The notes beneath the pieces are model-generated. The model made no database searches, had not been told where the DNA came from, and worked only from the letters and a program-made list of their open reading frames with translations. Shown here piece after piece: positions 25,356-33,758 of a stretch of 64,000 nucleotides of DNA (within the stretch, counting starts at the first letter, position 1; every line of letters starts with the position of its first letter). A program made the position numbers and the translations under genes. The stretch is taken from positions 1,926,519-1,990,518 of the forward strand of contig BCJU01000003.1 in the NCBI GenBank assembly GCA_001600355.1. The letters are read 5' to 3'. The DNA comes from Meira nashicola (lineage: Eukaryota > Basidiomycota > Exobasidiomycetes > Exobasidiales > Brachybasidiaceae).

Positions 25356-27461
25356 ATGTCGCGACAACCAATACCGGAATGGCGCCGAAATCAAGAAAAT
25401 CAGCGGACTTTTGATCATTCTCAATCGAATTATTGGCAACCTCAGCAGTATGATGAACGATCATATTATGAACAAGAACAACATCATCATCATTATTATC
25501 AACAATACCCTCAGCCTCCTTACTCGGCGCCGAACGGCTGGTACGCTGAGCGAGATTATGATTCAAATTATAGCAGAAATTTGGATGAGCGAGATTATGG
25601 CAGAAATTATGATCCAAATTATGACTCAAATTGGCGAAACGATTGGTATGCAAGGCAATACTCAGCACAAAATCCTATCGGGTATGAAAACGCTGAGTCA
25701 TCGCATTACAATAATTCATTCCGGGATGATGGCGGCTATAGAGAACAATCAGGATACAGAGAACAAGCAGGATATAGAGAACAAGCAGGGTACAGAGAAC
25801 AACCAAGAGAACAACCAAGAGAACAACCAAGAGAACAACCAGGACATAGACAACAACCACAAGTAGAAAAGTGGAACGGAGGTTATTATACTCCTGACAA
25901 TTACCCAAATTCTCATCGACCAAAACGATACGAAGGAATTAGACATATACACACTCCTGTATCAGGACGTTCTTCAAGATATCCATCTCCTGGAAAAGAA
26001 GGTTTTAGAGGCAATCGAAAGGAAAACGACGAAATGCGAGGCGATCCTACATCCGATTCAAAATTGGCTTTGCGTGATCGATTTCAAGATCCAGCTGCCA
26101 ATCCGATTATAAACGAACCAAGAAATCATTACTTACAACAAACATTACAAGAGCCTGGACATTATCCTACCAATACCCAAACACCAAAACCTTTACCATT
26201 GCTTGTTCTTGATCTGAATGGAACTTTGGTCTATCGTGCTTCCAGATCATCAGGCAGTGCTGCAGAGCGCAGCAAGTATCCAACTTTACGACCTTATCTA
26301 GCATCGTTTTTGCAATATTGTCTTGCCGTTGAAGCGGAAACACAACCGGATCCAAGCATATGTCAAGAAGCATGGCGAAAATGGCAAGAAGATCGTGTAG
26401 GAAAGAATGAAGAGCAGACTGAACAAGATCACCAAACCAATGGTGATGAAGATGCAAGAATGTCTGAAGCGCCGCATTCAAAAACGCACGGAACACACTT
26501 TTGGTCCAAAACACATTCTGAACCCGAGCCATTGCAATCTGCTACTTATAGACTTTTGCTCTGGTCATCTGCTCAACCACAAAACGTCGATCATATGGCC
26601 AGAGCTATCCTAAACCCAGATCAAGCTGAACAACTTTTGAGAGTGTATGCAAGAGATACACTCGTTACACGTAAATTTTATTCTCTTAAATCACCAAGTG
26701 TAAAAGATCTTAAGATCCTTTGGGCAGCTTTGAACAATTTGACGAGCGAAGGTGGATTGAAGAAAAGAGGTGAAGAAAGATTGTTTGCTGAAGCACGCGA
26801 TCGCGAAGACAGACAGATACATAAAGATCAAGCTGCATTAGAAAAGTTACATCATTTATGGAACGAAAAGATCGTATTGCCAAAAGAGAATGATGATACA
26901 GGAAACTACTCTGATGGATTTGGTTATGGACCGCACAATACTCTTCTTTTGGACGATAGCGTTTCAAAAGCACGCATACAACCGTTCAATCATCTTTTGG
27001 TTCCTGAATTCGATGCAGCACGTGCAAACGTTGTGAAAAAGTACAAGATGAAACAATCAGATGAAAGCGACAAAGAAGAGGAAGAAGAAGAAAAAGAACA
27101 AGAGGAAGAAGTAGAAGAACCAGAAGATATTTTATTGCAAGTCATTGGCGTATTAGAGCATGCTCGCTATCAAAAGAATGTTTCTAGCTGGATCAGATTC
27201 GGCGGTTTAGGCAATTTGGGAAATGTTGCCGATGAGCATCCCTACAAAGAAGCATTACGCAAATGTGGAGAAGAGGAAGTGGAAGATGCTGAAAGAAAAG
27301 CCTTTAAGGACTGGGAAGCATACTTCTCTAGTGATCTTGCTCAGACGGAAGAAGATCAAGGTCCTCGTCTTCAAGTCAGTGTAGCAGAACGCACGCCAAC
27401 TTTTTGGGCAGAAGAAGGTAAAAGAGCCTTGACAAAAAAAGGCATCGAAGCGGTGTTATAA
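25356..27461 (+). CDS. FCP1/NIF-domain (HAD phosphatase-like) protein
   Basis: 701 residues from the ATG at 25356. The N-terminal 250 residues are disordered and rich in Tyr, Gln, Arg and Asn, with short tandem repeats. The FCP1 homology domain then starts at LPLLVLDLNGTLVYR (Asp286). It continues with RLLLWSSAQPQNVDHMARAIL and ends with HNTLLLDDSVSKAR (Asp533, Asp534). Canonical FCP1/SCP phosphatases read DLDxT; here the second Asp is Asn (DLNGT), as in a set of fungal NIF-domain proteins, so phosphatase activity is uncertain. Acidic repeats (EEEEEEKEQEEE) lie near residue 572. An upstream in-frame ATG at 25296 would add a basic leader (IRLLPFQLRQCSRRNSSF) resembling a mitochondrial presequence, as in Tim50; the 25356 ATG has better context. 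Confidence 0.78.
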   Translation: MSRQPIPEWRRNQENQRTFDHSQSNYWQPQQYDERSYYEQEQHHHHYYQQYPQPPYSAPNGWYAERDYDSNYSRNLDERDYGRNYDPNYDSNWRNDWYARQYSAQNPIGYENAESSHYNNSFRDDGGYREQSGYREQAGYREQAGYREQPREQPREQPREQPGHRQQPQVEKWNGGYYTPDNYPNSHRPKRYEGIRHIHTPVSGRSSRYPSPGKEGFRGNRKENDEMRGDPTSDSKLALRDRFQDPAANPIINEPRNHYLQQTLQEPGHYPTNTQTPKPLPLLVLDLNGTLVYRASRSSGSAAERSKYPTLRPYLASFLQYCLAVEAETQPDPSICQEAWRKWQEDRVGKNEEQTEQDHQTNGDEDARMSEAPHSKTHGTHFWSKTHSEPEPLQSATYRLLLWSSAQPQNVDHMARAILNPDQAEQLLRVYARDTLVTRKFYSLKSPSVKDLKILWAALNNLTSEGGLKKRGEERLFAEARDREDRQIHKDQAALEKLHHLWNEKIVLPKENDDTGNYSDGFGYGPHNTLLLDDSVSKARIQPFNHLLVPEFDAARANVVKKYKMKQSDESDKEEEEEEKEQEEEVEEPEDILLQVIGVLEHARYQKNVSSWIRFGGLGNLGNVADEHPYKEALRKCGEEEVEDAERKAFKDWEAYFSSDLAQTEEDQGPRLQVSVAERTPTFWAEEGKRALTKKGIEAVL
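25734..25841 (+). repeat. In-frame tandem repeats GYREQ(A) and PREQ
   Basis: Four units of GYREQ(S/A) are followed by repeated PREQ (12-nt unit) inside the disordered N-terminus of the FCP1-like gene. The near-identical 12- and 18-nt units suggest recent slippage expansion and likely length polymorphism. Confidence 0.85.
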
Positions 27462-27532
27462 AGAGTAATCAATAAAAATGATGTAATATAATACAATGTA
27501 TATCTACCTACATATCTCATCTATGATAAAGT

Positions 27533-29806
27533 TTATTCTACTTTAGACAAGATTGCATCTAGATCTTCATCCACTTGTGATCGTTTCTGTTTCTTACGAG
27601 ACTTTTCAACTTTTTCTATTGGTTCCTGTGCATTTTCAACAACTTTGCTTGATTGTTGTTCTTTATTTCGTTGTTCTTCTTGTATCGTGCGCAAATGTTG
27701 CTTCCATTGAACAATATCTTTACGGAAAAGGGCAATATGTATCCGTTTAAAAAAGTATCTTCCATATGGAGTTGAGAGGAGAGTACGTTCTGCACCCAAA
27801 CAAGCACGAGCAACTTTCTCGCGGAAGAAGAGATCGGATACATCAAAGATTGCATCCATTAATCGACTCCCAAATTTATCGCTTAGCAGAGGAATGAGTA
27901 AAGTTAAAATTTTTGCACTAAACTTACTACGACTTGCAAAAGGTAAATTTGATGATTGTACAGCTGCCAATGGTACATGAACTCCGATTGGATCACAAGC
28001 GATTGAGAGAAAGTGACGATCTTCAATCTCAAGTAAATTGTCAAATATTGGCGAATGAGCCGGTTCACTTAAACGCAAGATGGATTGACAGAGTAGACTA
28101 CCCTGTAGATTCAAATCGGCTTTGGTTGATTTTGGATCTTCTTCCTTTGATCCATTTTCAGCTTCTTCTTCTCCCTCTTCTTCATCATTTGCAGCACGTT
28201 TCCTCTTTGCTGCTTTCTTGGCATCCTTCTTTGCTTTCTTCGCCGCTTTAGCAGCTTTCTTGTACTCTTTTAAAGTCTTTCCATTTAGCAAAACGTCAAT
28301 TACTATAGGTCCGCCATCTTTATCATCATTATCAGTTTCTGAAATTCCAAATGCTGTTAAAATCGACCTAACAACAACTGCGTCTATCCTGTCGGCATTC
28401 CATACGTTACTCTTCTTTGCTTTTGCAGAGACACTGGAAGGATTCTTGTCTGGTGCCAATTCTCCAGCCCGTTCTGTCAAGGCTACAAATGGGCCAAGAT
28501 GACGTGCTTTGACCAATTTTTCACCTTCTTCCCTTACTTCTTCGCATGCTTGTTCCAAAGTATTCGTATCTAGAAGTCGAATCGCTCCACTGACAACAAA
28601 ATTTGCAGTTGGATGCGTTCCTAATTTACCCAATCTTCCTGCCAAATAATGTTTCCAGAACCTTTGAACTACAGTGTGAGGGGCTACTTTTAGAACTGCT
28701 TCCAAGAAGTGTGAGCCAACTGAATCTCTCAAAAGCGTTTCAATGTGAGCTGAACGTTCTTCTGGCTCCTTCGAAACAAGTCCATCTAATGACGCATCAA
28801 GGAAATCAATCGAGCTTTTACCGTTTTTGTTTGCGTTTGTATCTTGTTTAGCAGCAAGTTCAATGATCAATGCAATCGTTGGACTTAGTGTTGGACTGAT
28901 GCACATCTCACGTACTTTCTGAGCATCATTCAAGGTAGACTGTAGTGTATGCAATAGTCCGCTCAATGCATTCTTGAAATCGACAGGTTGATGAGTTTCG
29001 AATTGATCTGACCAAGGTCTAGAAGAGGTAAGTTGAGTTTTTTGATGAAATTTCTTGCTTCTCTTTGATCGTACACTTTCAACTGTTGCTTGTTTACCGG
29101 ATAAAATTAAAAAAAGAGAACGTAAGACGTGTGAAGCAAATTGATCACCAAATATGTCACCAACTTGTTGCCTTATTGATTCGCTTATATCGACGATGAA
29201 TTGTTGGCATGATCTTAGACCTTGTCCCTCTTCATTGTTATCATTGACGTTAGCTTGCATTGCAAAATATTGTAAAGCTGATAAAAGTGTTTGAATAACA
29301 TGAGATCCAAATCGATGGCAAACAAGCGTAACACTTTGTTGCGTTAATGCTTCCGCTAATATTCTCAATTGACGATCTCCAAAAGTGCTCATCATATCTT
29401 CCAATATTATACTTGTATCTGTATCAGTTGCCAAGACTAATTCTTTTCCTTTAATTTCATCAAGCATTGCATTTCGTAATGCTTTTATATCTTCATCTTT
29501 GTTTAATACTCTCCCTTCTTCGGATGCAGAAGTGATGTGTTCTTGAAAAGTGACGTGTGCACTACGTAAATATGCTTTAAGATCAGGTTCAACTAAGCCA
29601 AAAGGTGTCGAATCTCCATTGTTGATTGGGCCATTCGATCGATCGATCATCCACGAAGATGTGGAAGGATCTTCTTGTTCTCCCAATGTACCAATACGAT
29701 CTTCTACAAATATTGATTCATCTTTTACCTCAGAGCTAGGCTGTTCTTCCTCTTTCCTACTCTTGTGTTTCTTTCCGCGTTGTCTTTGTTCATTTTTGCG
29801 AACCAT
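27533..29806 (-). CDS. NOP9: Nucleolar pumilio-repeat protein NOP9
   Basis: 757 residues. Nop9 binds the 20S pre-rRNA near the 3' end of 18S and is needed for small-subunit maturation in the nucleolus. The start MVRKNEQRQRGKKHKSRK gives a basic nucleolar-type leader. Degenerate PUF repeats are seen as VTLVCHRFGSHVIQTLLSAL, GDQFASHVLRSLFLIL, SVGSHFLEAVLKV, LGPFVALTERA, FGSRLMDAIFDV and TPYGRYFFKRIHI. A Lys/Ala-rich insert (AAKAAKKAKKDAKKAAKRKR) with an acidic stretch separates the repeat halves. The ATG at 29806 is chosen over the longer frame because it begins the basic leader. The C-terminus ends in an acidic DEDLDAILSKVE. Confidence 0.9.
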   Translation of the reverse strand: MVRKNEQRQRGKKHKSRKEEEQPSSEVKDESIFVEDRIGTLGEQEDPSTSSWMIDRSNGPINNGDSTPFGLVEPDLKAYLRSAHVTFQEHITSASEEGRVLNKDEDIKALRNAMLDEIKGKELVLATDTDTSIILEDMMSTFGDRQLRILAEALTQQSVTLVCHRFGSHVIQTLLSALQYFAMQANVNDNNEEGQGLRSCQQFIVDISESIRQQVGDIFGDQFASHVLRSLFLILSGKQATVESVRSKRSKKFHQKTQLTSSRPWSDQFETHQPVDFKNALSGLLHTLQSTLNDAQKVREMCISPTLSPTIALIIELAAKQDTNANKNGKSSIDFLDASLDGLVSKEPEERSAHIETLLRDSVGSHFLEAVLKVAPHTVVQRFWKHYLAGRLGKLGTHPTANFVVSGAIRLLDTNTLEQACEEVREEGEKLVKARHLGPFVALTERAGELAPDKNPSSVSAKAKKSNVWNADRIDAVVVRSILTAFGISETDNDDKDGGPIVIDVLLNGKTLKEYKKAAKAAKKAKKDAKKAAKRKRAANDEEEGEEEAENGSKEEDPKSTKADLNLQGSLLCQSILRLSEPAHSPIFDNLLEIEDRHFLSIACDPIGVHVPLAAVQSSNLPFASRSKFSAKILTLLIPLLSDKFGSRLMDAIFDVSDLFFREKVARACLGAERTLLSTPYGRYFFKRIHIALFRKDIVQWKQHLRTIQEEQRNKEQQSSKVVENAQEPIEKVEKSRKKQKRSQVDEDLDAILSKVE

Positions 29807-30700
29807 TTCGTTCGTTCTACGGGGATGGAAGAAAGTTGTGTACAAAATTACTAAACTTAAATTTTATTTTGTCCAATTTTTTAATTTTTTTTTGGCTGGT
29901 TCGGGATTCGGTCAAAAAAATAAATCTTCCATTGGAGGCGTAATGAAAAAGCGCGTTTACTCAGCCATCCCCACAGCATGCATAACTGTCACCTTGAAAA
30001 CGTTCAATATGGAATTGCATTTTATATGTCGATCCATCTTGGGATTATGAATGTTTTCACCATCTATGTATATTTGATGGTTTTATAAACAGCATTTACG
30101 CGGAGGATAGTAAGGATGAAAGATGCATTGCATGAAAACATGAGTAGAATGAGATTCTTCTTTTCAAATCGAACACCAAGATTGCCAATTTGTTACGAAC
30201 TGGATGACAAATCAGGATTGGGTGTTCCTTCCGCATATATTCAGTGTTATAGGGTTATAGTCTTTCGCCAATTCCTGCCTTCTCAACTGAATGCGCGCAA
30301 GAAGAGTTCTAGTCTATAGTCTATCCCTCTCTTATTTGAGCCAGTGGAACATCTCTCGCACTTTCGGCCAATTGAAATTAACTTCTCCTCCACCATCAAG
30401 GTTATCCGCTTGCATTTTCTCAGTAAGTCATGGGTAAAAGGTAACAAAAAAACACAAAACGCGGCCTCCGTTATGGACTTTAAAGTGGAAGAACGTTCTT
30501 TTGAGAAAAGTATTGCGCCAAGAGTAAAACTCATTTCGGCCTCCGTGGTTGAGTGGTAAAAGGTACCTGAATGGTTGATTTGCAATATAAAAAGATGTAT
30601 TCTTGTCTCTCCTCTCAACCACATCCTACACCTCTTTCTTTTTCTGTCGGCCACGTTCGTTACCGCTTTCTTTCGTCACATTCGTTCTCAACACACAACA
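29807..30700. other. Intergenic region, no gene seen
   Basis: About 890 bp between divergent NOP9 and the secreted-protein gene. It contains two copies of CGGCCTCCGT (30461 and 30539). The second resembles a tRNA A-box in its continuation (GTGGTTGAGTGGT), but no B-box follows. Several short frames on both strands have no recognisable features. Confidence 0.5.
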
Positions 30701-31351
30701 ATGAAAGCATTCTTTTTCACTTTCGTACACGTTTTTCTTTCGGCTTTTTTATTATCACCTTTAATCTTTGCTAAAATTCCATTCGGAATTCGTGTATTTT
30801 CTTTACCGATTGAAGATGTTCATGAAGAATCTTTGGTAAAACGTGGTGGTACAAATCATTCTTATGCATATAAATGGCCAAAAATTGATGGTGATTTACA
30901 TCATATGCCAGCGGAAAAATATTTCAAAACTGCTTATTGGACTTTTAACGGTACATTTTTACATAAATTAAGAAATCTTGCAAAACAGAATCCAAATCAA
31001 GCAAAAGATTTACTATTTAAAGCTTCAATTGAATATAATCTTATTCTACGTAATCAATGTTGGAAAATCAGTAATTCTTCAGCAAAAGCACATCATCGAA
31101 TTAATACTCTTGCAAGGGTTGCAAGTTTTCCAAACGATAATCCAAAGGATAATATTGATCCAATTTATAATTTGGTTGCAGTTGTTAAAATTGCTTGTTT
31201 TGAAAGATCAAAAGGAGGAAATGTGAACATTCCGATTAAATCACATAACAAAAAATTAATCAAATCATTAGGATGGGATAAAGAAACTGCATTACGAAAA
31301 GTTAATAAAATGCATAAACAATTCACCCCTGAAAAAGAGGTAAAGAGCTAA
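30701..31351 (+). CDS. Secreted protein of unknown function, unrelated to the array family
   Basis: 216 residues; not recognised. The ATG at 30701 follows ACAACA and starts a clear signal peptide (FTFVHVFLSAFLLSPLIFA, cleavage near residue 24). A Lys-Arg pair in EESLVKRGGT (about residue 46) is a likely Kex2 site that would remove a propeptide. The mature part is Tyr/Trp/Asn-rich early (SYAYKWPKIDGDLHHM, TAYWTFNGTF) and ends basic, with two Cys (ILRNQCWKI and KIACFERS) that may form one disulfide. It has neither DFDW nor the TGYSS block, and no CGGGGC element upstream. It sits directly before the second block of array genes, so it may be a neighbouring effector-type gene. Confidence 0.75.
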   Translation: MKAFFFTFVHVFLSAFLLSPLIFAKIPFGIRVFSLPIEDVHEESLVKRGGTNHSYAYKWPKIDGDLHHMPAEKYFKTAYWTFNGTFLHKLRNLAKQNPNQAKDLLFKASIEYNLILRNQCWKISNSSAKAHHRINTLARVASFPNDNPKDNIDPIYNLVAVVKIACFERSKGGNVNIPIKSHNKKLIKSLGWDKETALRKVNKMHKQFTPEKEVKS

Positions 31352-31405
31352 TTTTCATAATTAAGCCTTCTTTTGAAATGCATTTTTACAAAATCTTGTA
31401 TGGCT

Positions 31406-31441
31406 CGAATTACATAGCCTCTTCGAATTACACAGCCTCTT
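31406..31441 (+). repeat. 18-bp tandem duplication upstream of array gene 14
   Basis: CGAATTACATAGCCTCTT is followed at once by the same 18 bases with a single T-to-C change. It lies 66-101 nt before the ATG at 31507, the interval where other members have the CGGGGC element, and follows ATGGCT. Confidence 0.85.
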
Positions 31442-31506
31442 TACTGATACAGTATGTCATCAGTCAATTCTTTTTCAATCTTTTATCTTCATCCTTCCTT
31501 TCATGT

Positions 31507-32151
31507 ATGAACATGTGTGTTTTGGAAATTATTAGATATTTGCCCTTTCTCCTCTTGTTCTTTCTCTTTAAACCTTTTCTGGTGAAATCAATTCCATCTT
31601 CAAGGGAAAATTCTCCTAGCTTGGATCTTGATTCGATCCTTAATCTTTCGCCAGGACAATACTTACAGTTTGATGATAAACCATCTATCTCATCCTCAAC
31701 AGCAATAGTTCAACCTGTAGAAGAACAAAATTCAGCAAAAGAGAAAGTTGATCGAAAAGCAAAGAGGCGCAAATATATGCAAAACTATCATGAAATCAGA
31801 AAGAAAGAAAATCCGAATTTAGGTAAAGATAAATGGCAAGAACGAAAAATAAAAATATCCAAAATGACCGAAGAAGAAAGACAAAAAGAAAAAGAAAAAA
31901 ATCGAGCACTTAGTAGGAAAAATTATAGTTCAAGAAAAGAACGATTAGGATATAGAAGAAAACAACATTTTGTTATGAAACAAATTAAAGAAAAAGTTCA
32001 AAATAATATTGCCACACCTGAAGAAAGTACGAAATACTTTGATTATCTAGATCGAAAAAAACGTTCAATGGCAAAGAGTAGAATGAAGATGAGAGCACTT
32101 CAAGGAGATCCAAAGCCACGTGAAAGGAAGCCAAGAAAAGGCTCCTCTTAA
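31507..32151 (+). CDS. Array gene 14: small secreted basic protein, diverged subgroup B
   Basis: 214 residues from the ATG at 31507 (a second Met two codons on is possible); function unknown. Hydrophobic signal at residues 10-27 (RYLPFLLLFFLFKPFLVK). DFDW is replaced by SLDLDSILNL. The C-terminal block differs from the first array: SRKERLGYRRKQ, then IKEKVQNNIATPEESTKYF, shared with gene 16 (LKEKVKDQTATPEEIAM). A very basic end (RERKPRKGSS) follows. The open frame extends to 31378, but the shorter start gives the standard signal peptide. No good CGGGGC site is present; ATGGCTCGAAT at 31400-31410 may be its decayed remnant. Confidence 0.78.
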   Translation: MNMCVLEIIRYLPFLLLFFLFKPFLVKSIPSSRENSPSLDLDSILNLSPGQYLQFDDKPSISSSTAIVQPVEEQNSAKEKVDRKAKRRKYMQNYHEIRKKENPNLGKDKWQERKIKISKMTEEERQKEKEKNRALSRKNYSSRKERLGYRRKQHFVMKQIKEKVQNNIATPEESTKYFDYLDRKKRSMAKSRMKMRALQGDPKPRERKPRKGSS

Positions 32152-32175
32152 ATTTTTATTTGGCTTACTAAAATA

Positions 32176-32181
32176 CGGGGC
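32176..32181 (+). promoter_or_regulatory. CGGGGC promoter element of array gene 15
   Basis: Exact CGGGGC followed by GCTGT, 71 nt before the ATG at 32253, same strand. It shows that the second block keeps the element although the proteins have diverged. Confidence 0.6.
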
Positions 32182-32252
32182 GCTGTTTTTTTATGTCCTC
32201 CTTAACTTTGTACAGAGAATAATTGCTTCCTTGACAATGATCACATCCACAA

Positions 32253-32813
32253 ATGAATATGCTATCGTTTAGCTTTATGACATTATTTGCATTATTATGC
32301 AAATCATATATAACTCAAGCGACAAACTCACCGAATAAACCTGACTATCTCGATTGGTCTTCTTTACTTTCAAAACCAGATCATATCTTATTTCCTATCT
32401 CAAGACATGAGCATGAACAAGACACACACTTTGACACTCATTCTCAATCACCAACACAATTTATAAGTCAAGAACAAACGACAAGCAAAGAAGAAGATAG
32501 AAAACGTAAAAAAGCAGCTTATTTTCGTGAATATAGAAAAAGACCAGAGGTGAAAGCAAAAATGAAAGAAAAAAAGAATACAGCAATTATGCGAGAGAGA
32601 CTACGAGAGGATTATCATCGTAGAAAAGAAAAGAGAGGTTATGGTAGAATTCAAAGTACATTATACTCTCAATTAGCAAATAGAGTTTTATCAAATCAAG
32701 CAAATGAAGAAGAAGTGTTATTATATAAAGAAATGAAGGCGAAAAAAAGTCAATATAATAATACTTATAATGCCAAAAGGAAGACCAAAAAGAATAAAAA
32801 AGTTGGTCGATAG
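32253..32813 (+). CDS. Array gene 15: small secreted basic protein, subgroup B
   Basis: 186 residues; function unknown. Signal peptide at residues 1-22 (MLSFSFMTLFALLCKSY), then DYLDWSSLL (residues 31-39), which keeps the Trp. The linker is His/Gln/Thr-rich. The basic half contains KKAAYFREYRKRPEVKAKMK, RRKEKRGYGRIQSTLYSQL and SNQANEEEVLLYKEMK, with a KRKTKKNKK end. The GY and ANEEE positions match TGYSS and ATPEE of relatives. Start at 32253 is the first Met of the signal. Confidence 0.82.
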   Translation: MNMLSFSFMTLFALLCKSYITQATNSPNKPDYLDWSSLLSKPDHILFPISRHEHEQDTHFDTHSQSPTQFISQEQTTSKEEDRKRKKAAYFREYRKRPEVKAKMKEKKNTAIMRERLREDYHRRKEKRGYGRIQSTLYSQLANRVLSNQANEEEVLLYKEMKAKKSQYNNTYNAKRKTKKNKKVGR

Positions 32814-32900
32814 GGTTAAGAATAGTGGCTATGCTCATCGTCATACTATGCAAACACAATGTGCTTTTTCGGGTCGCTTTTTCATAAAAAATGTGTACAT

Positions 32901-32906
32901 CGGGGC
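32901..32906 (+). promoter_or_regulatory. CGGGGC promoter element of array gene 16
   Basis: Exact CGGGGC, 74 nt before the ATG at 32981, same strand. The standard spacing supports 32981 over the upstream Met at 32930. Confidence 0.6.
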
Positions 32907-32980
32907 AAAACAACAATTTATACTGATATTTGATGAAGCAAAGAAAAATCAAGCATCTTTTTCTTCCTTACCAAAACAAG

Positions 32981-33571
32981 ATGACGTCAATCTTTCTATT
33001 TTTATTTTTAGTGCTTCTATTTTGCCAAAGCTCAATCAATACATTATCCCTACATTCAAACAGTCAAGAATCAAACGATGAGAATGGCATCGATCTCGAC
33101 CTTCGTCTTGGTCCAAGTCCTGTTCGCAAAAAAGATACAAATAAAGAAATTTATAGACATGAAATAACATCAAACCATCAACATCAACAACCTTTATATT
33201 TCATACCTCAAGACAAAGTAGAAAATTCTGCTGAAGACAAACGTAATTATCGTTCTTTTCTCAAAACGACAAATCAAGAAAAACTCCAACAAATGTATAA
33301 ACGAAGAAACGATAAAAGAATAGAAAAAATTGAAAATATTAACGAAACAGCAAAAACAAAAATTAAAATTCGAAGAAATGAAATGAACAGAAAAAGTTAT
33401 CATATCAGAAAATTAAATTTACGTTTAGGTAAAGGTAAATATCGAGAACATGCAATTTTACAGTTAAAAGAAAAGGTGAAAGATCAAACTGCAACACCGG
33501 AAGAAATTGCAATGGTACATCAGATCAACAAAGCCACAGAAAGAGGTGCTAAAAGAAAAAGGCAAAATTAG
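32981..33571 (+). CDS. Array gene 16: small secreted basic protein, subgroup B
   Basis: 196 residues from the ATG at 32981; function unknown. Signal peptide at residues 1-19 (TSIFLFLFLVLLFCQSS). The N-terminal motif is reduced to GIDLDLRLGPSP without Trp. The basic half has YKRRNDKRIEKIENI, NRKSYHIRKLNLRLGKGKY, LKEKVKDQTATPEEIAMVHQ and ends ERGAKRKRQN. It is closest to gene 14. The open frame begins at 32930, but the upstream Met would place charged residues before the signal and shorten the spacing to the CGGGGC element to 23 nt. Confidence 0.8.
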   Translation: MTSIFLFLFLVLLFCQSSINTLSLHSNSQESNDENGIDLDLRLGPSPVRKKDTNKEIYRHEITSNHQHQQPLYFIPQDKVENSAEDKRNYRSFLKTTNQEKLQQMYKRRNDKRIEKIENINETAKTKIKIRRNEMNRKSYHIRKLNLRLGKGKYREHAILQLKEKVKDQTATPEEIAMVHQINKATERGAKRKRQN

Positions 33572-33758
33572 CTAAGAAAGACTCTTGATGGTATATCTTA
33601 TTTCAAGAAAATATTGTTCGTACACAGTTGCCGAGGGTATTACAAGAGTTACATAAATATATATAAAGTACATCGTCTTACATCATTTCAGCATTTAGCC
33701 AACGATACGATTATTGGAAGAAATTATTGTTCAAGATTGAATCATCCATTCTTCTTTG

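Noticed and set aside
28122..28502. 126-codon Ser/Ala/Phe-rich + frame
   Set aside because: It is the complement of the Lys/Ala/Glu-rich insert of NOP9; the composition follows from the antisense codons.
30539..30600. tRNA-like sequence (CCTCCGTGGTTGAGTGGT)
   Set aside because: The A-box-like part is present, but no B-box (GGTTCGANTCC) or acceptor-stem pairing follows within 90 nt.
15269..33571. Array as a transposon or homing-element family
   Set aside because: No terminal inverted repeats, target duplications, integrase, transposase or endonuclease motifs are seen around the units; the units share a promoter hexamer and a coding layout instead.
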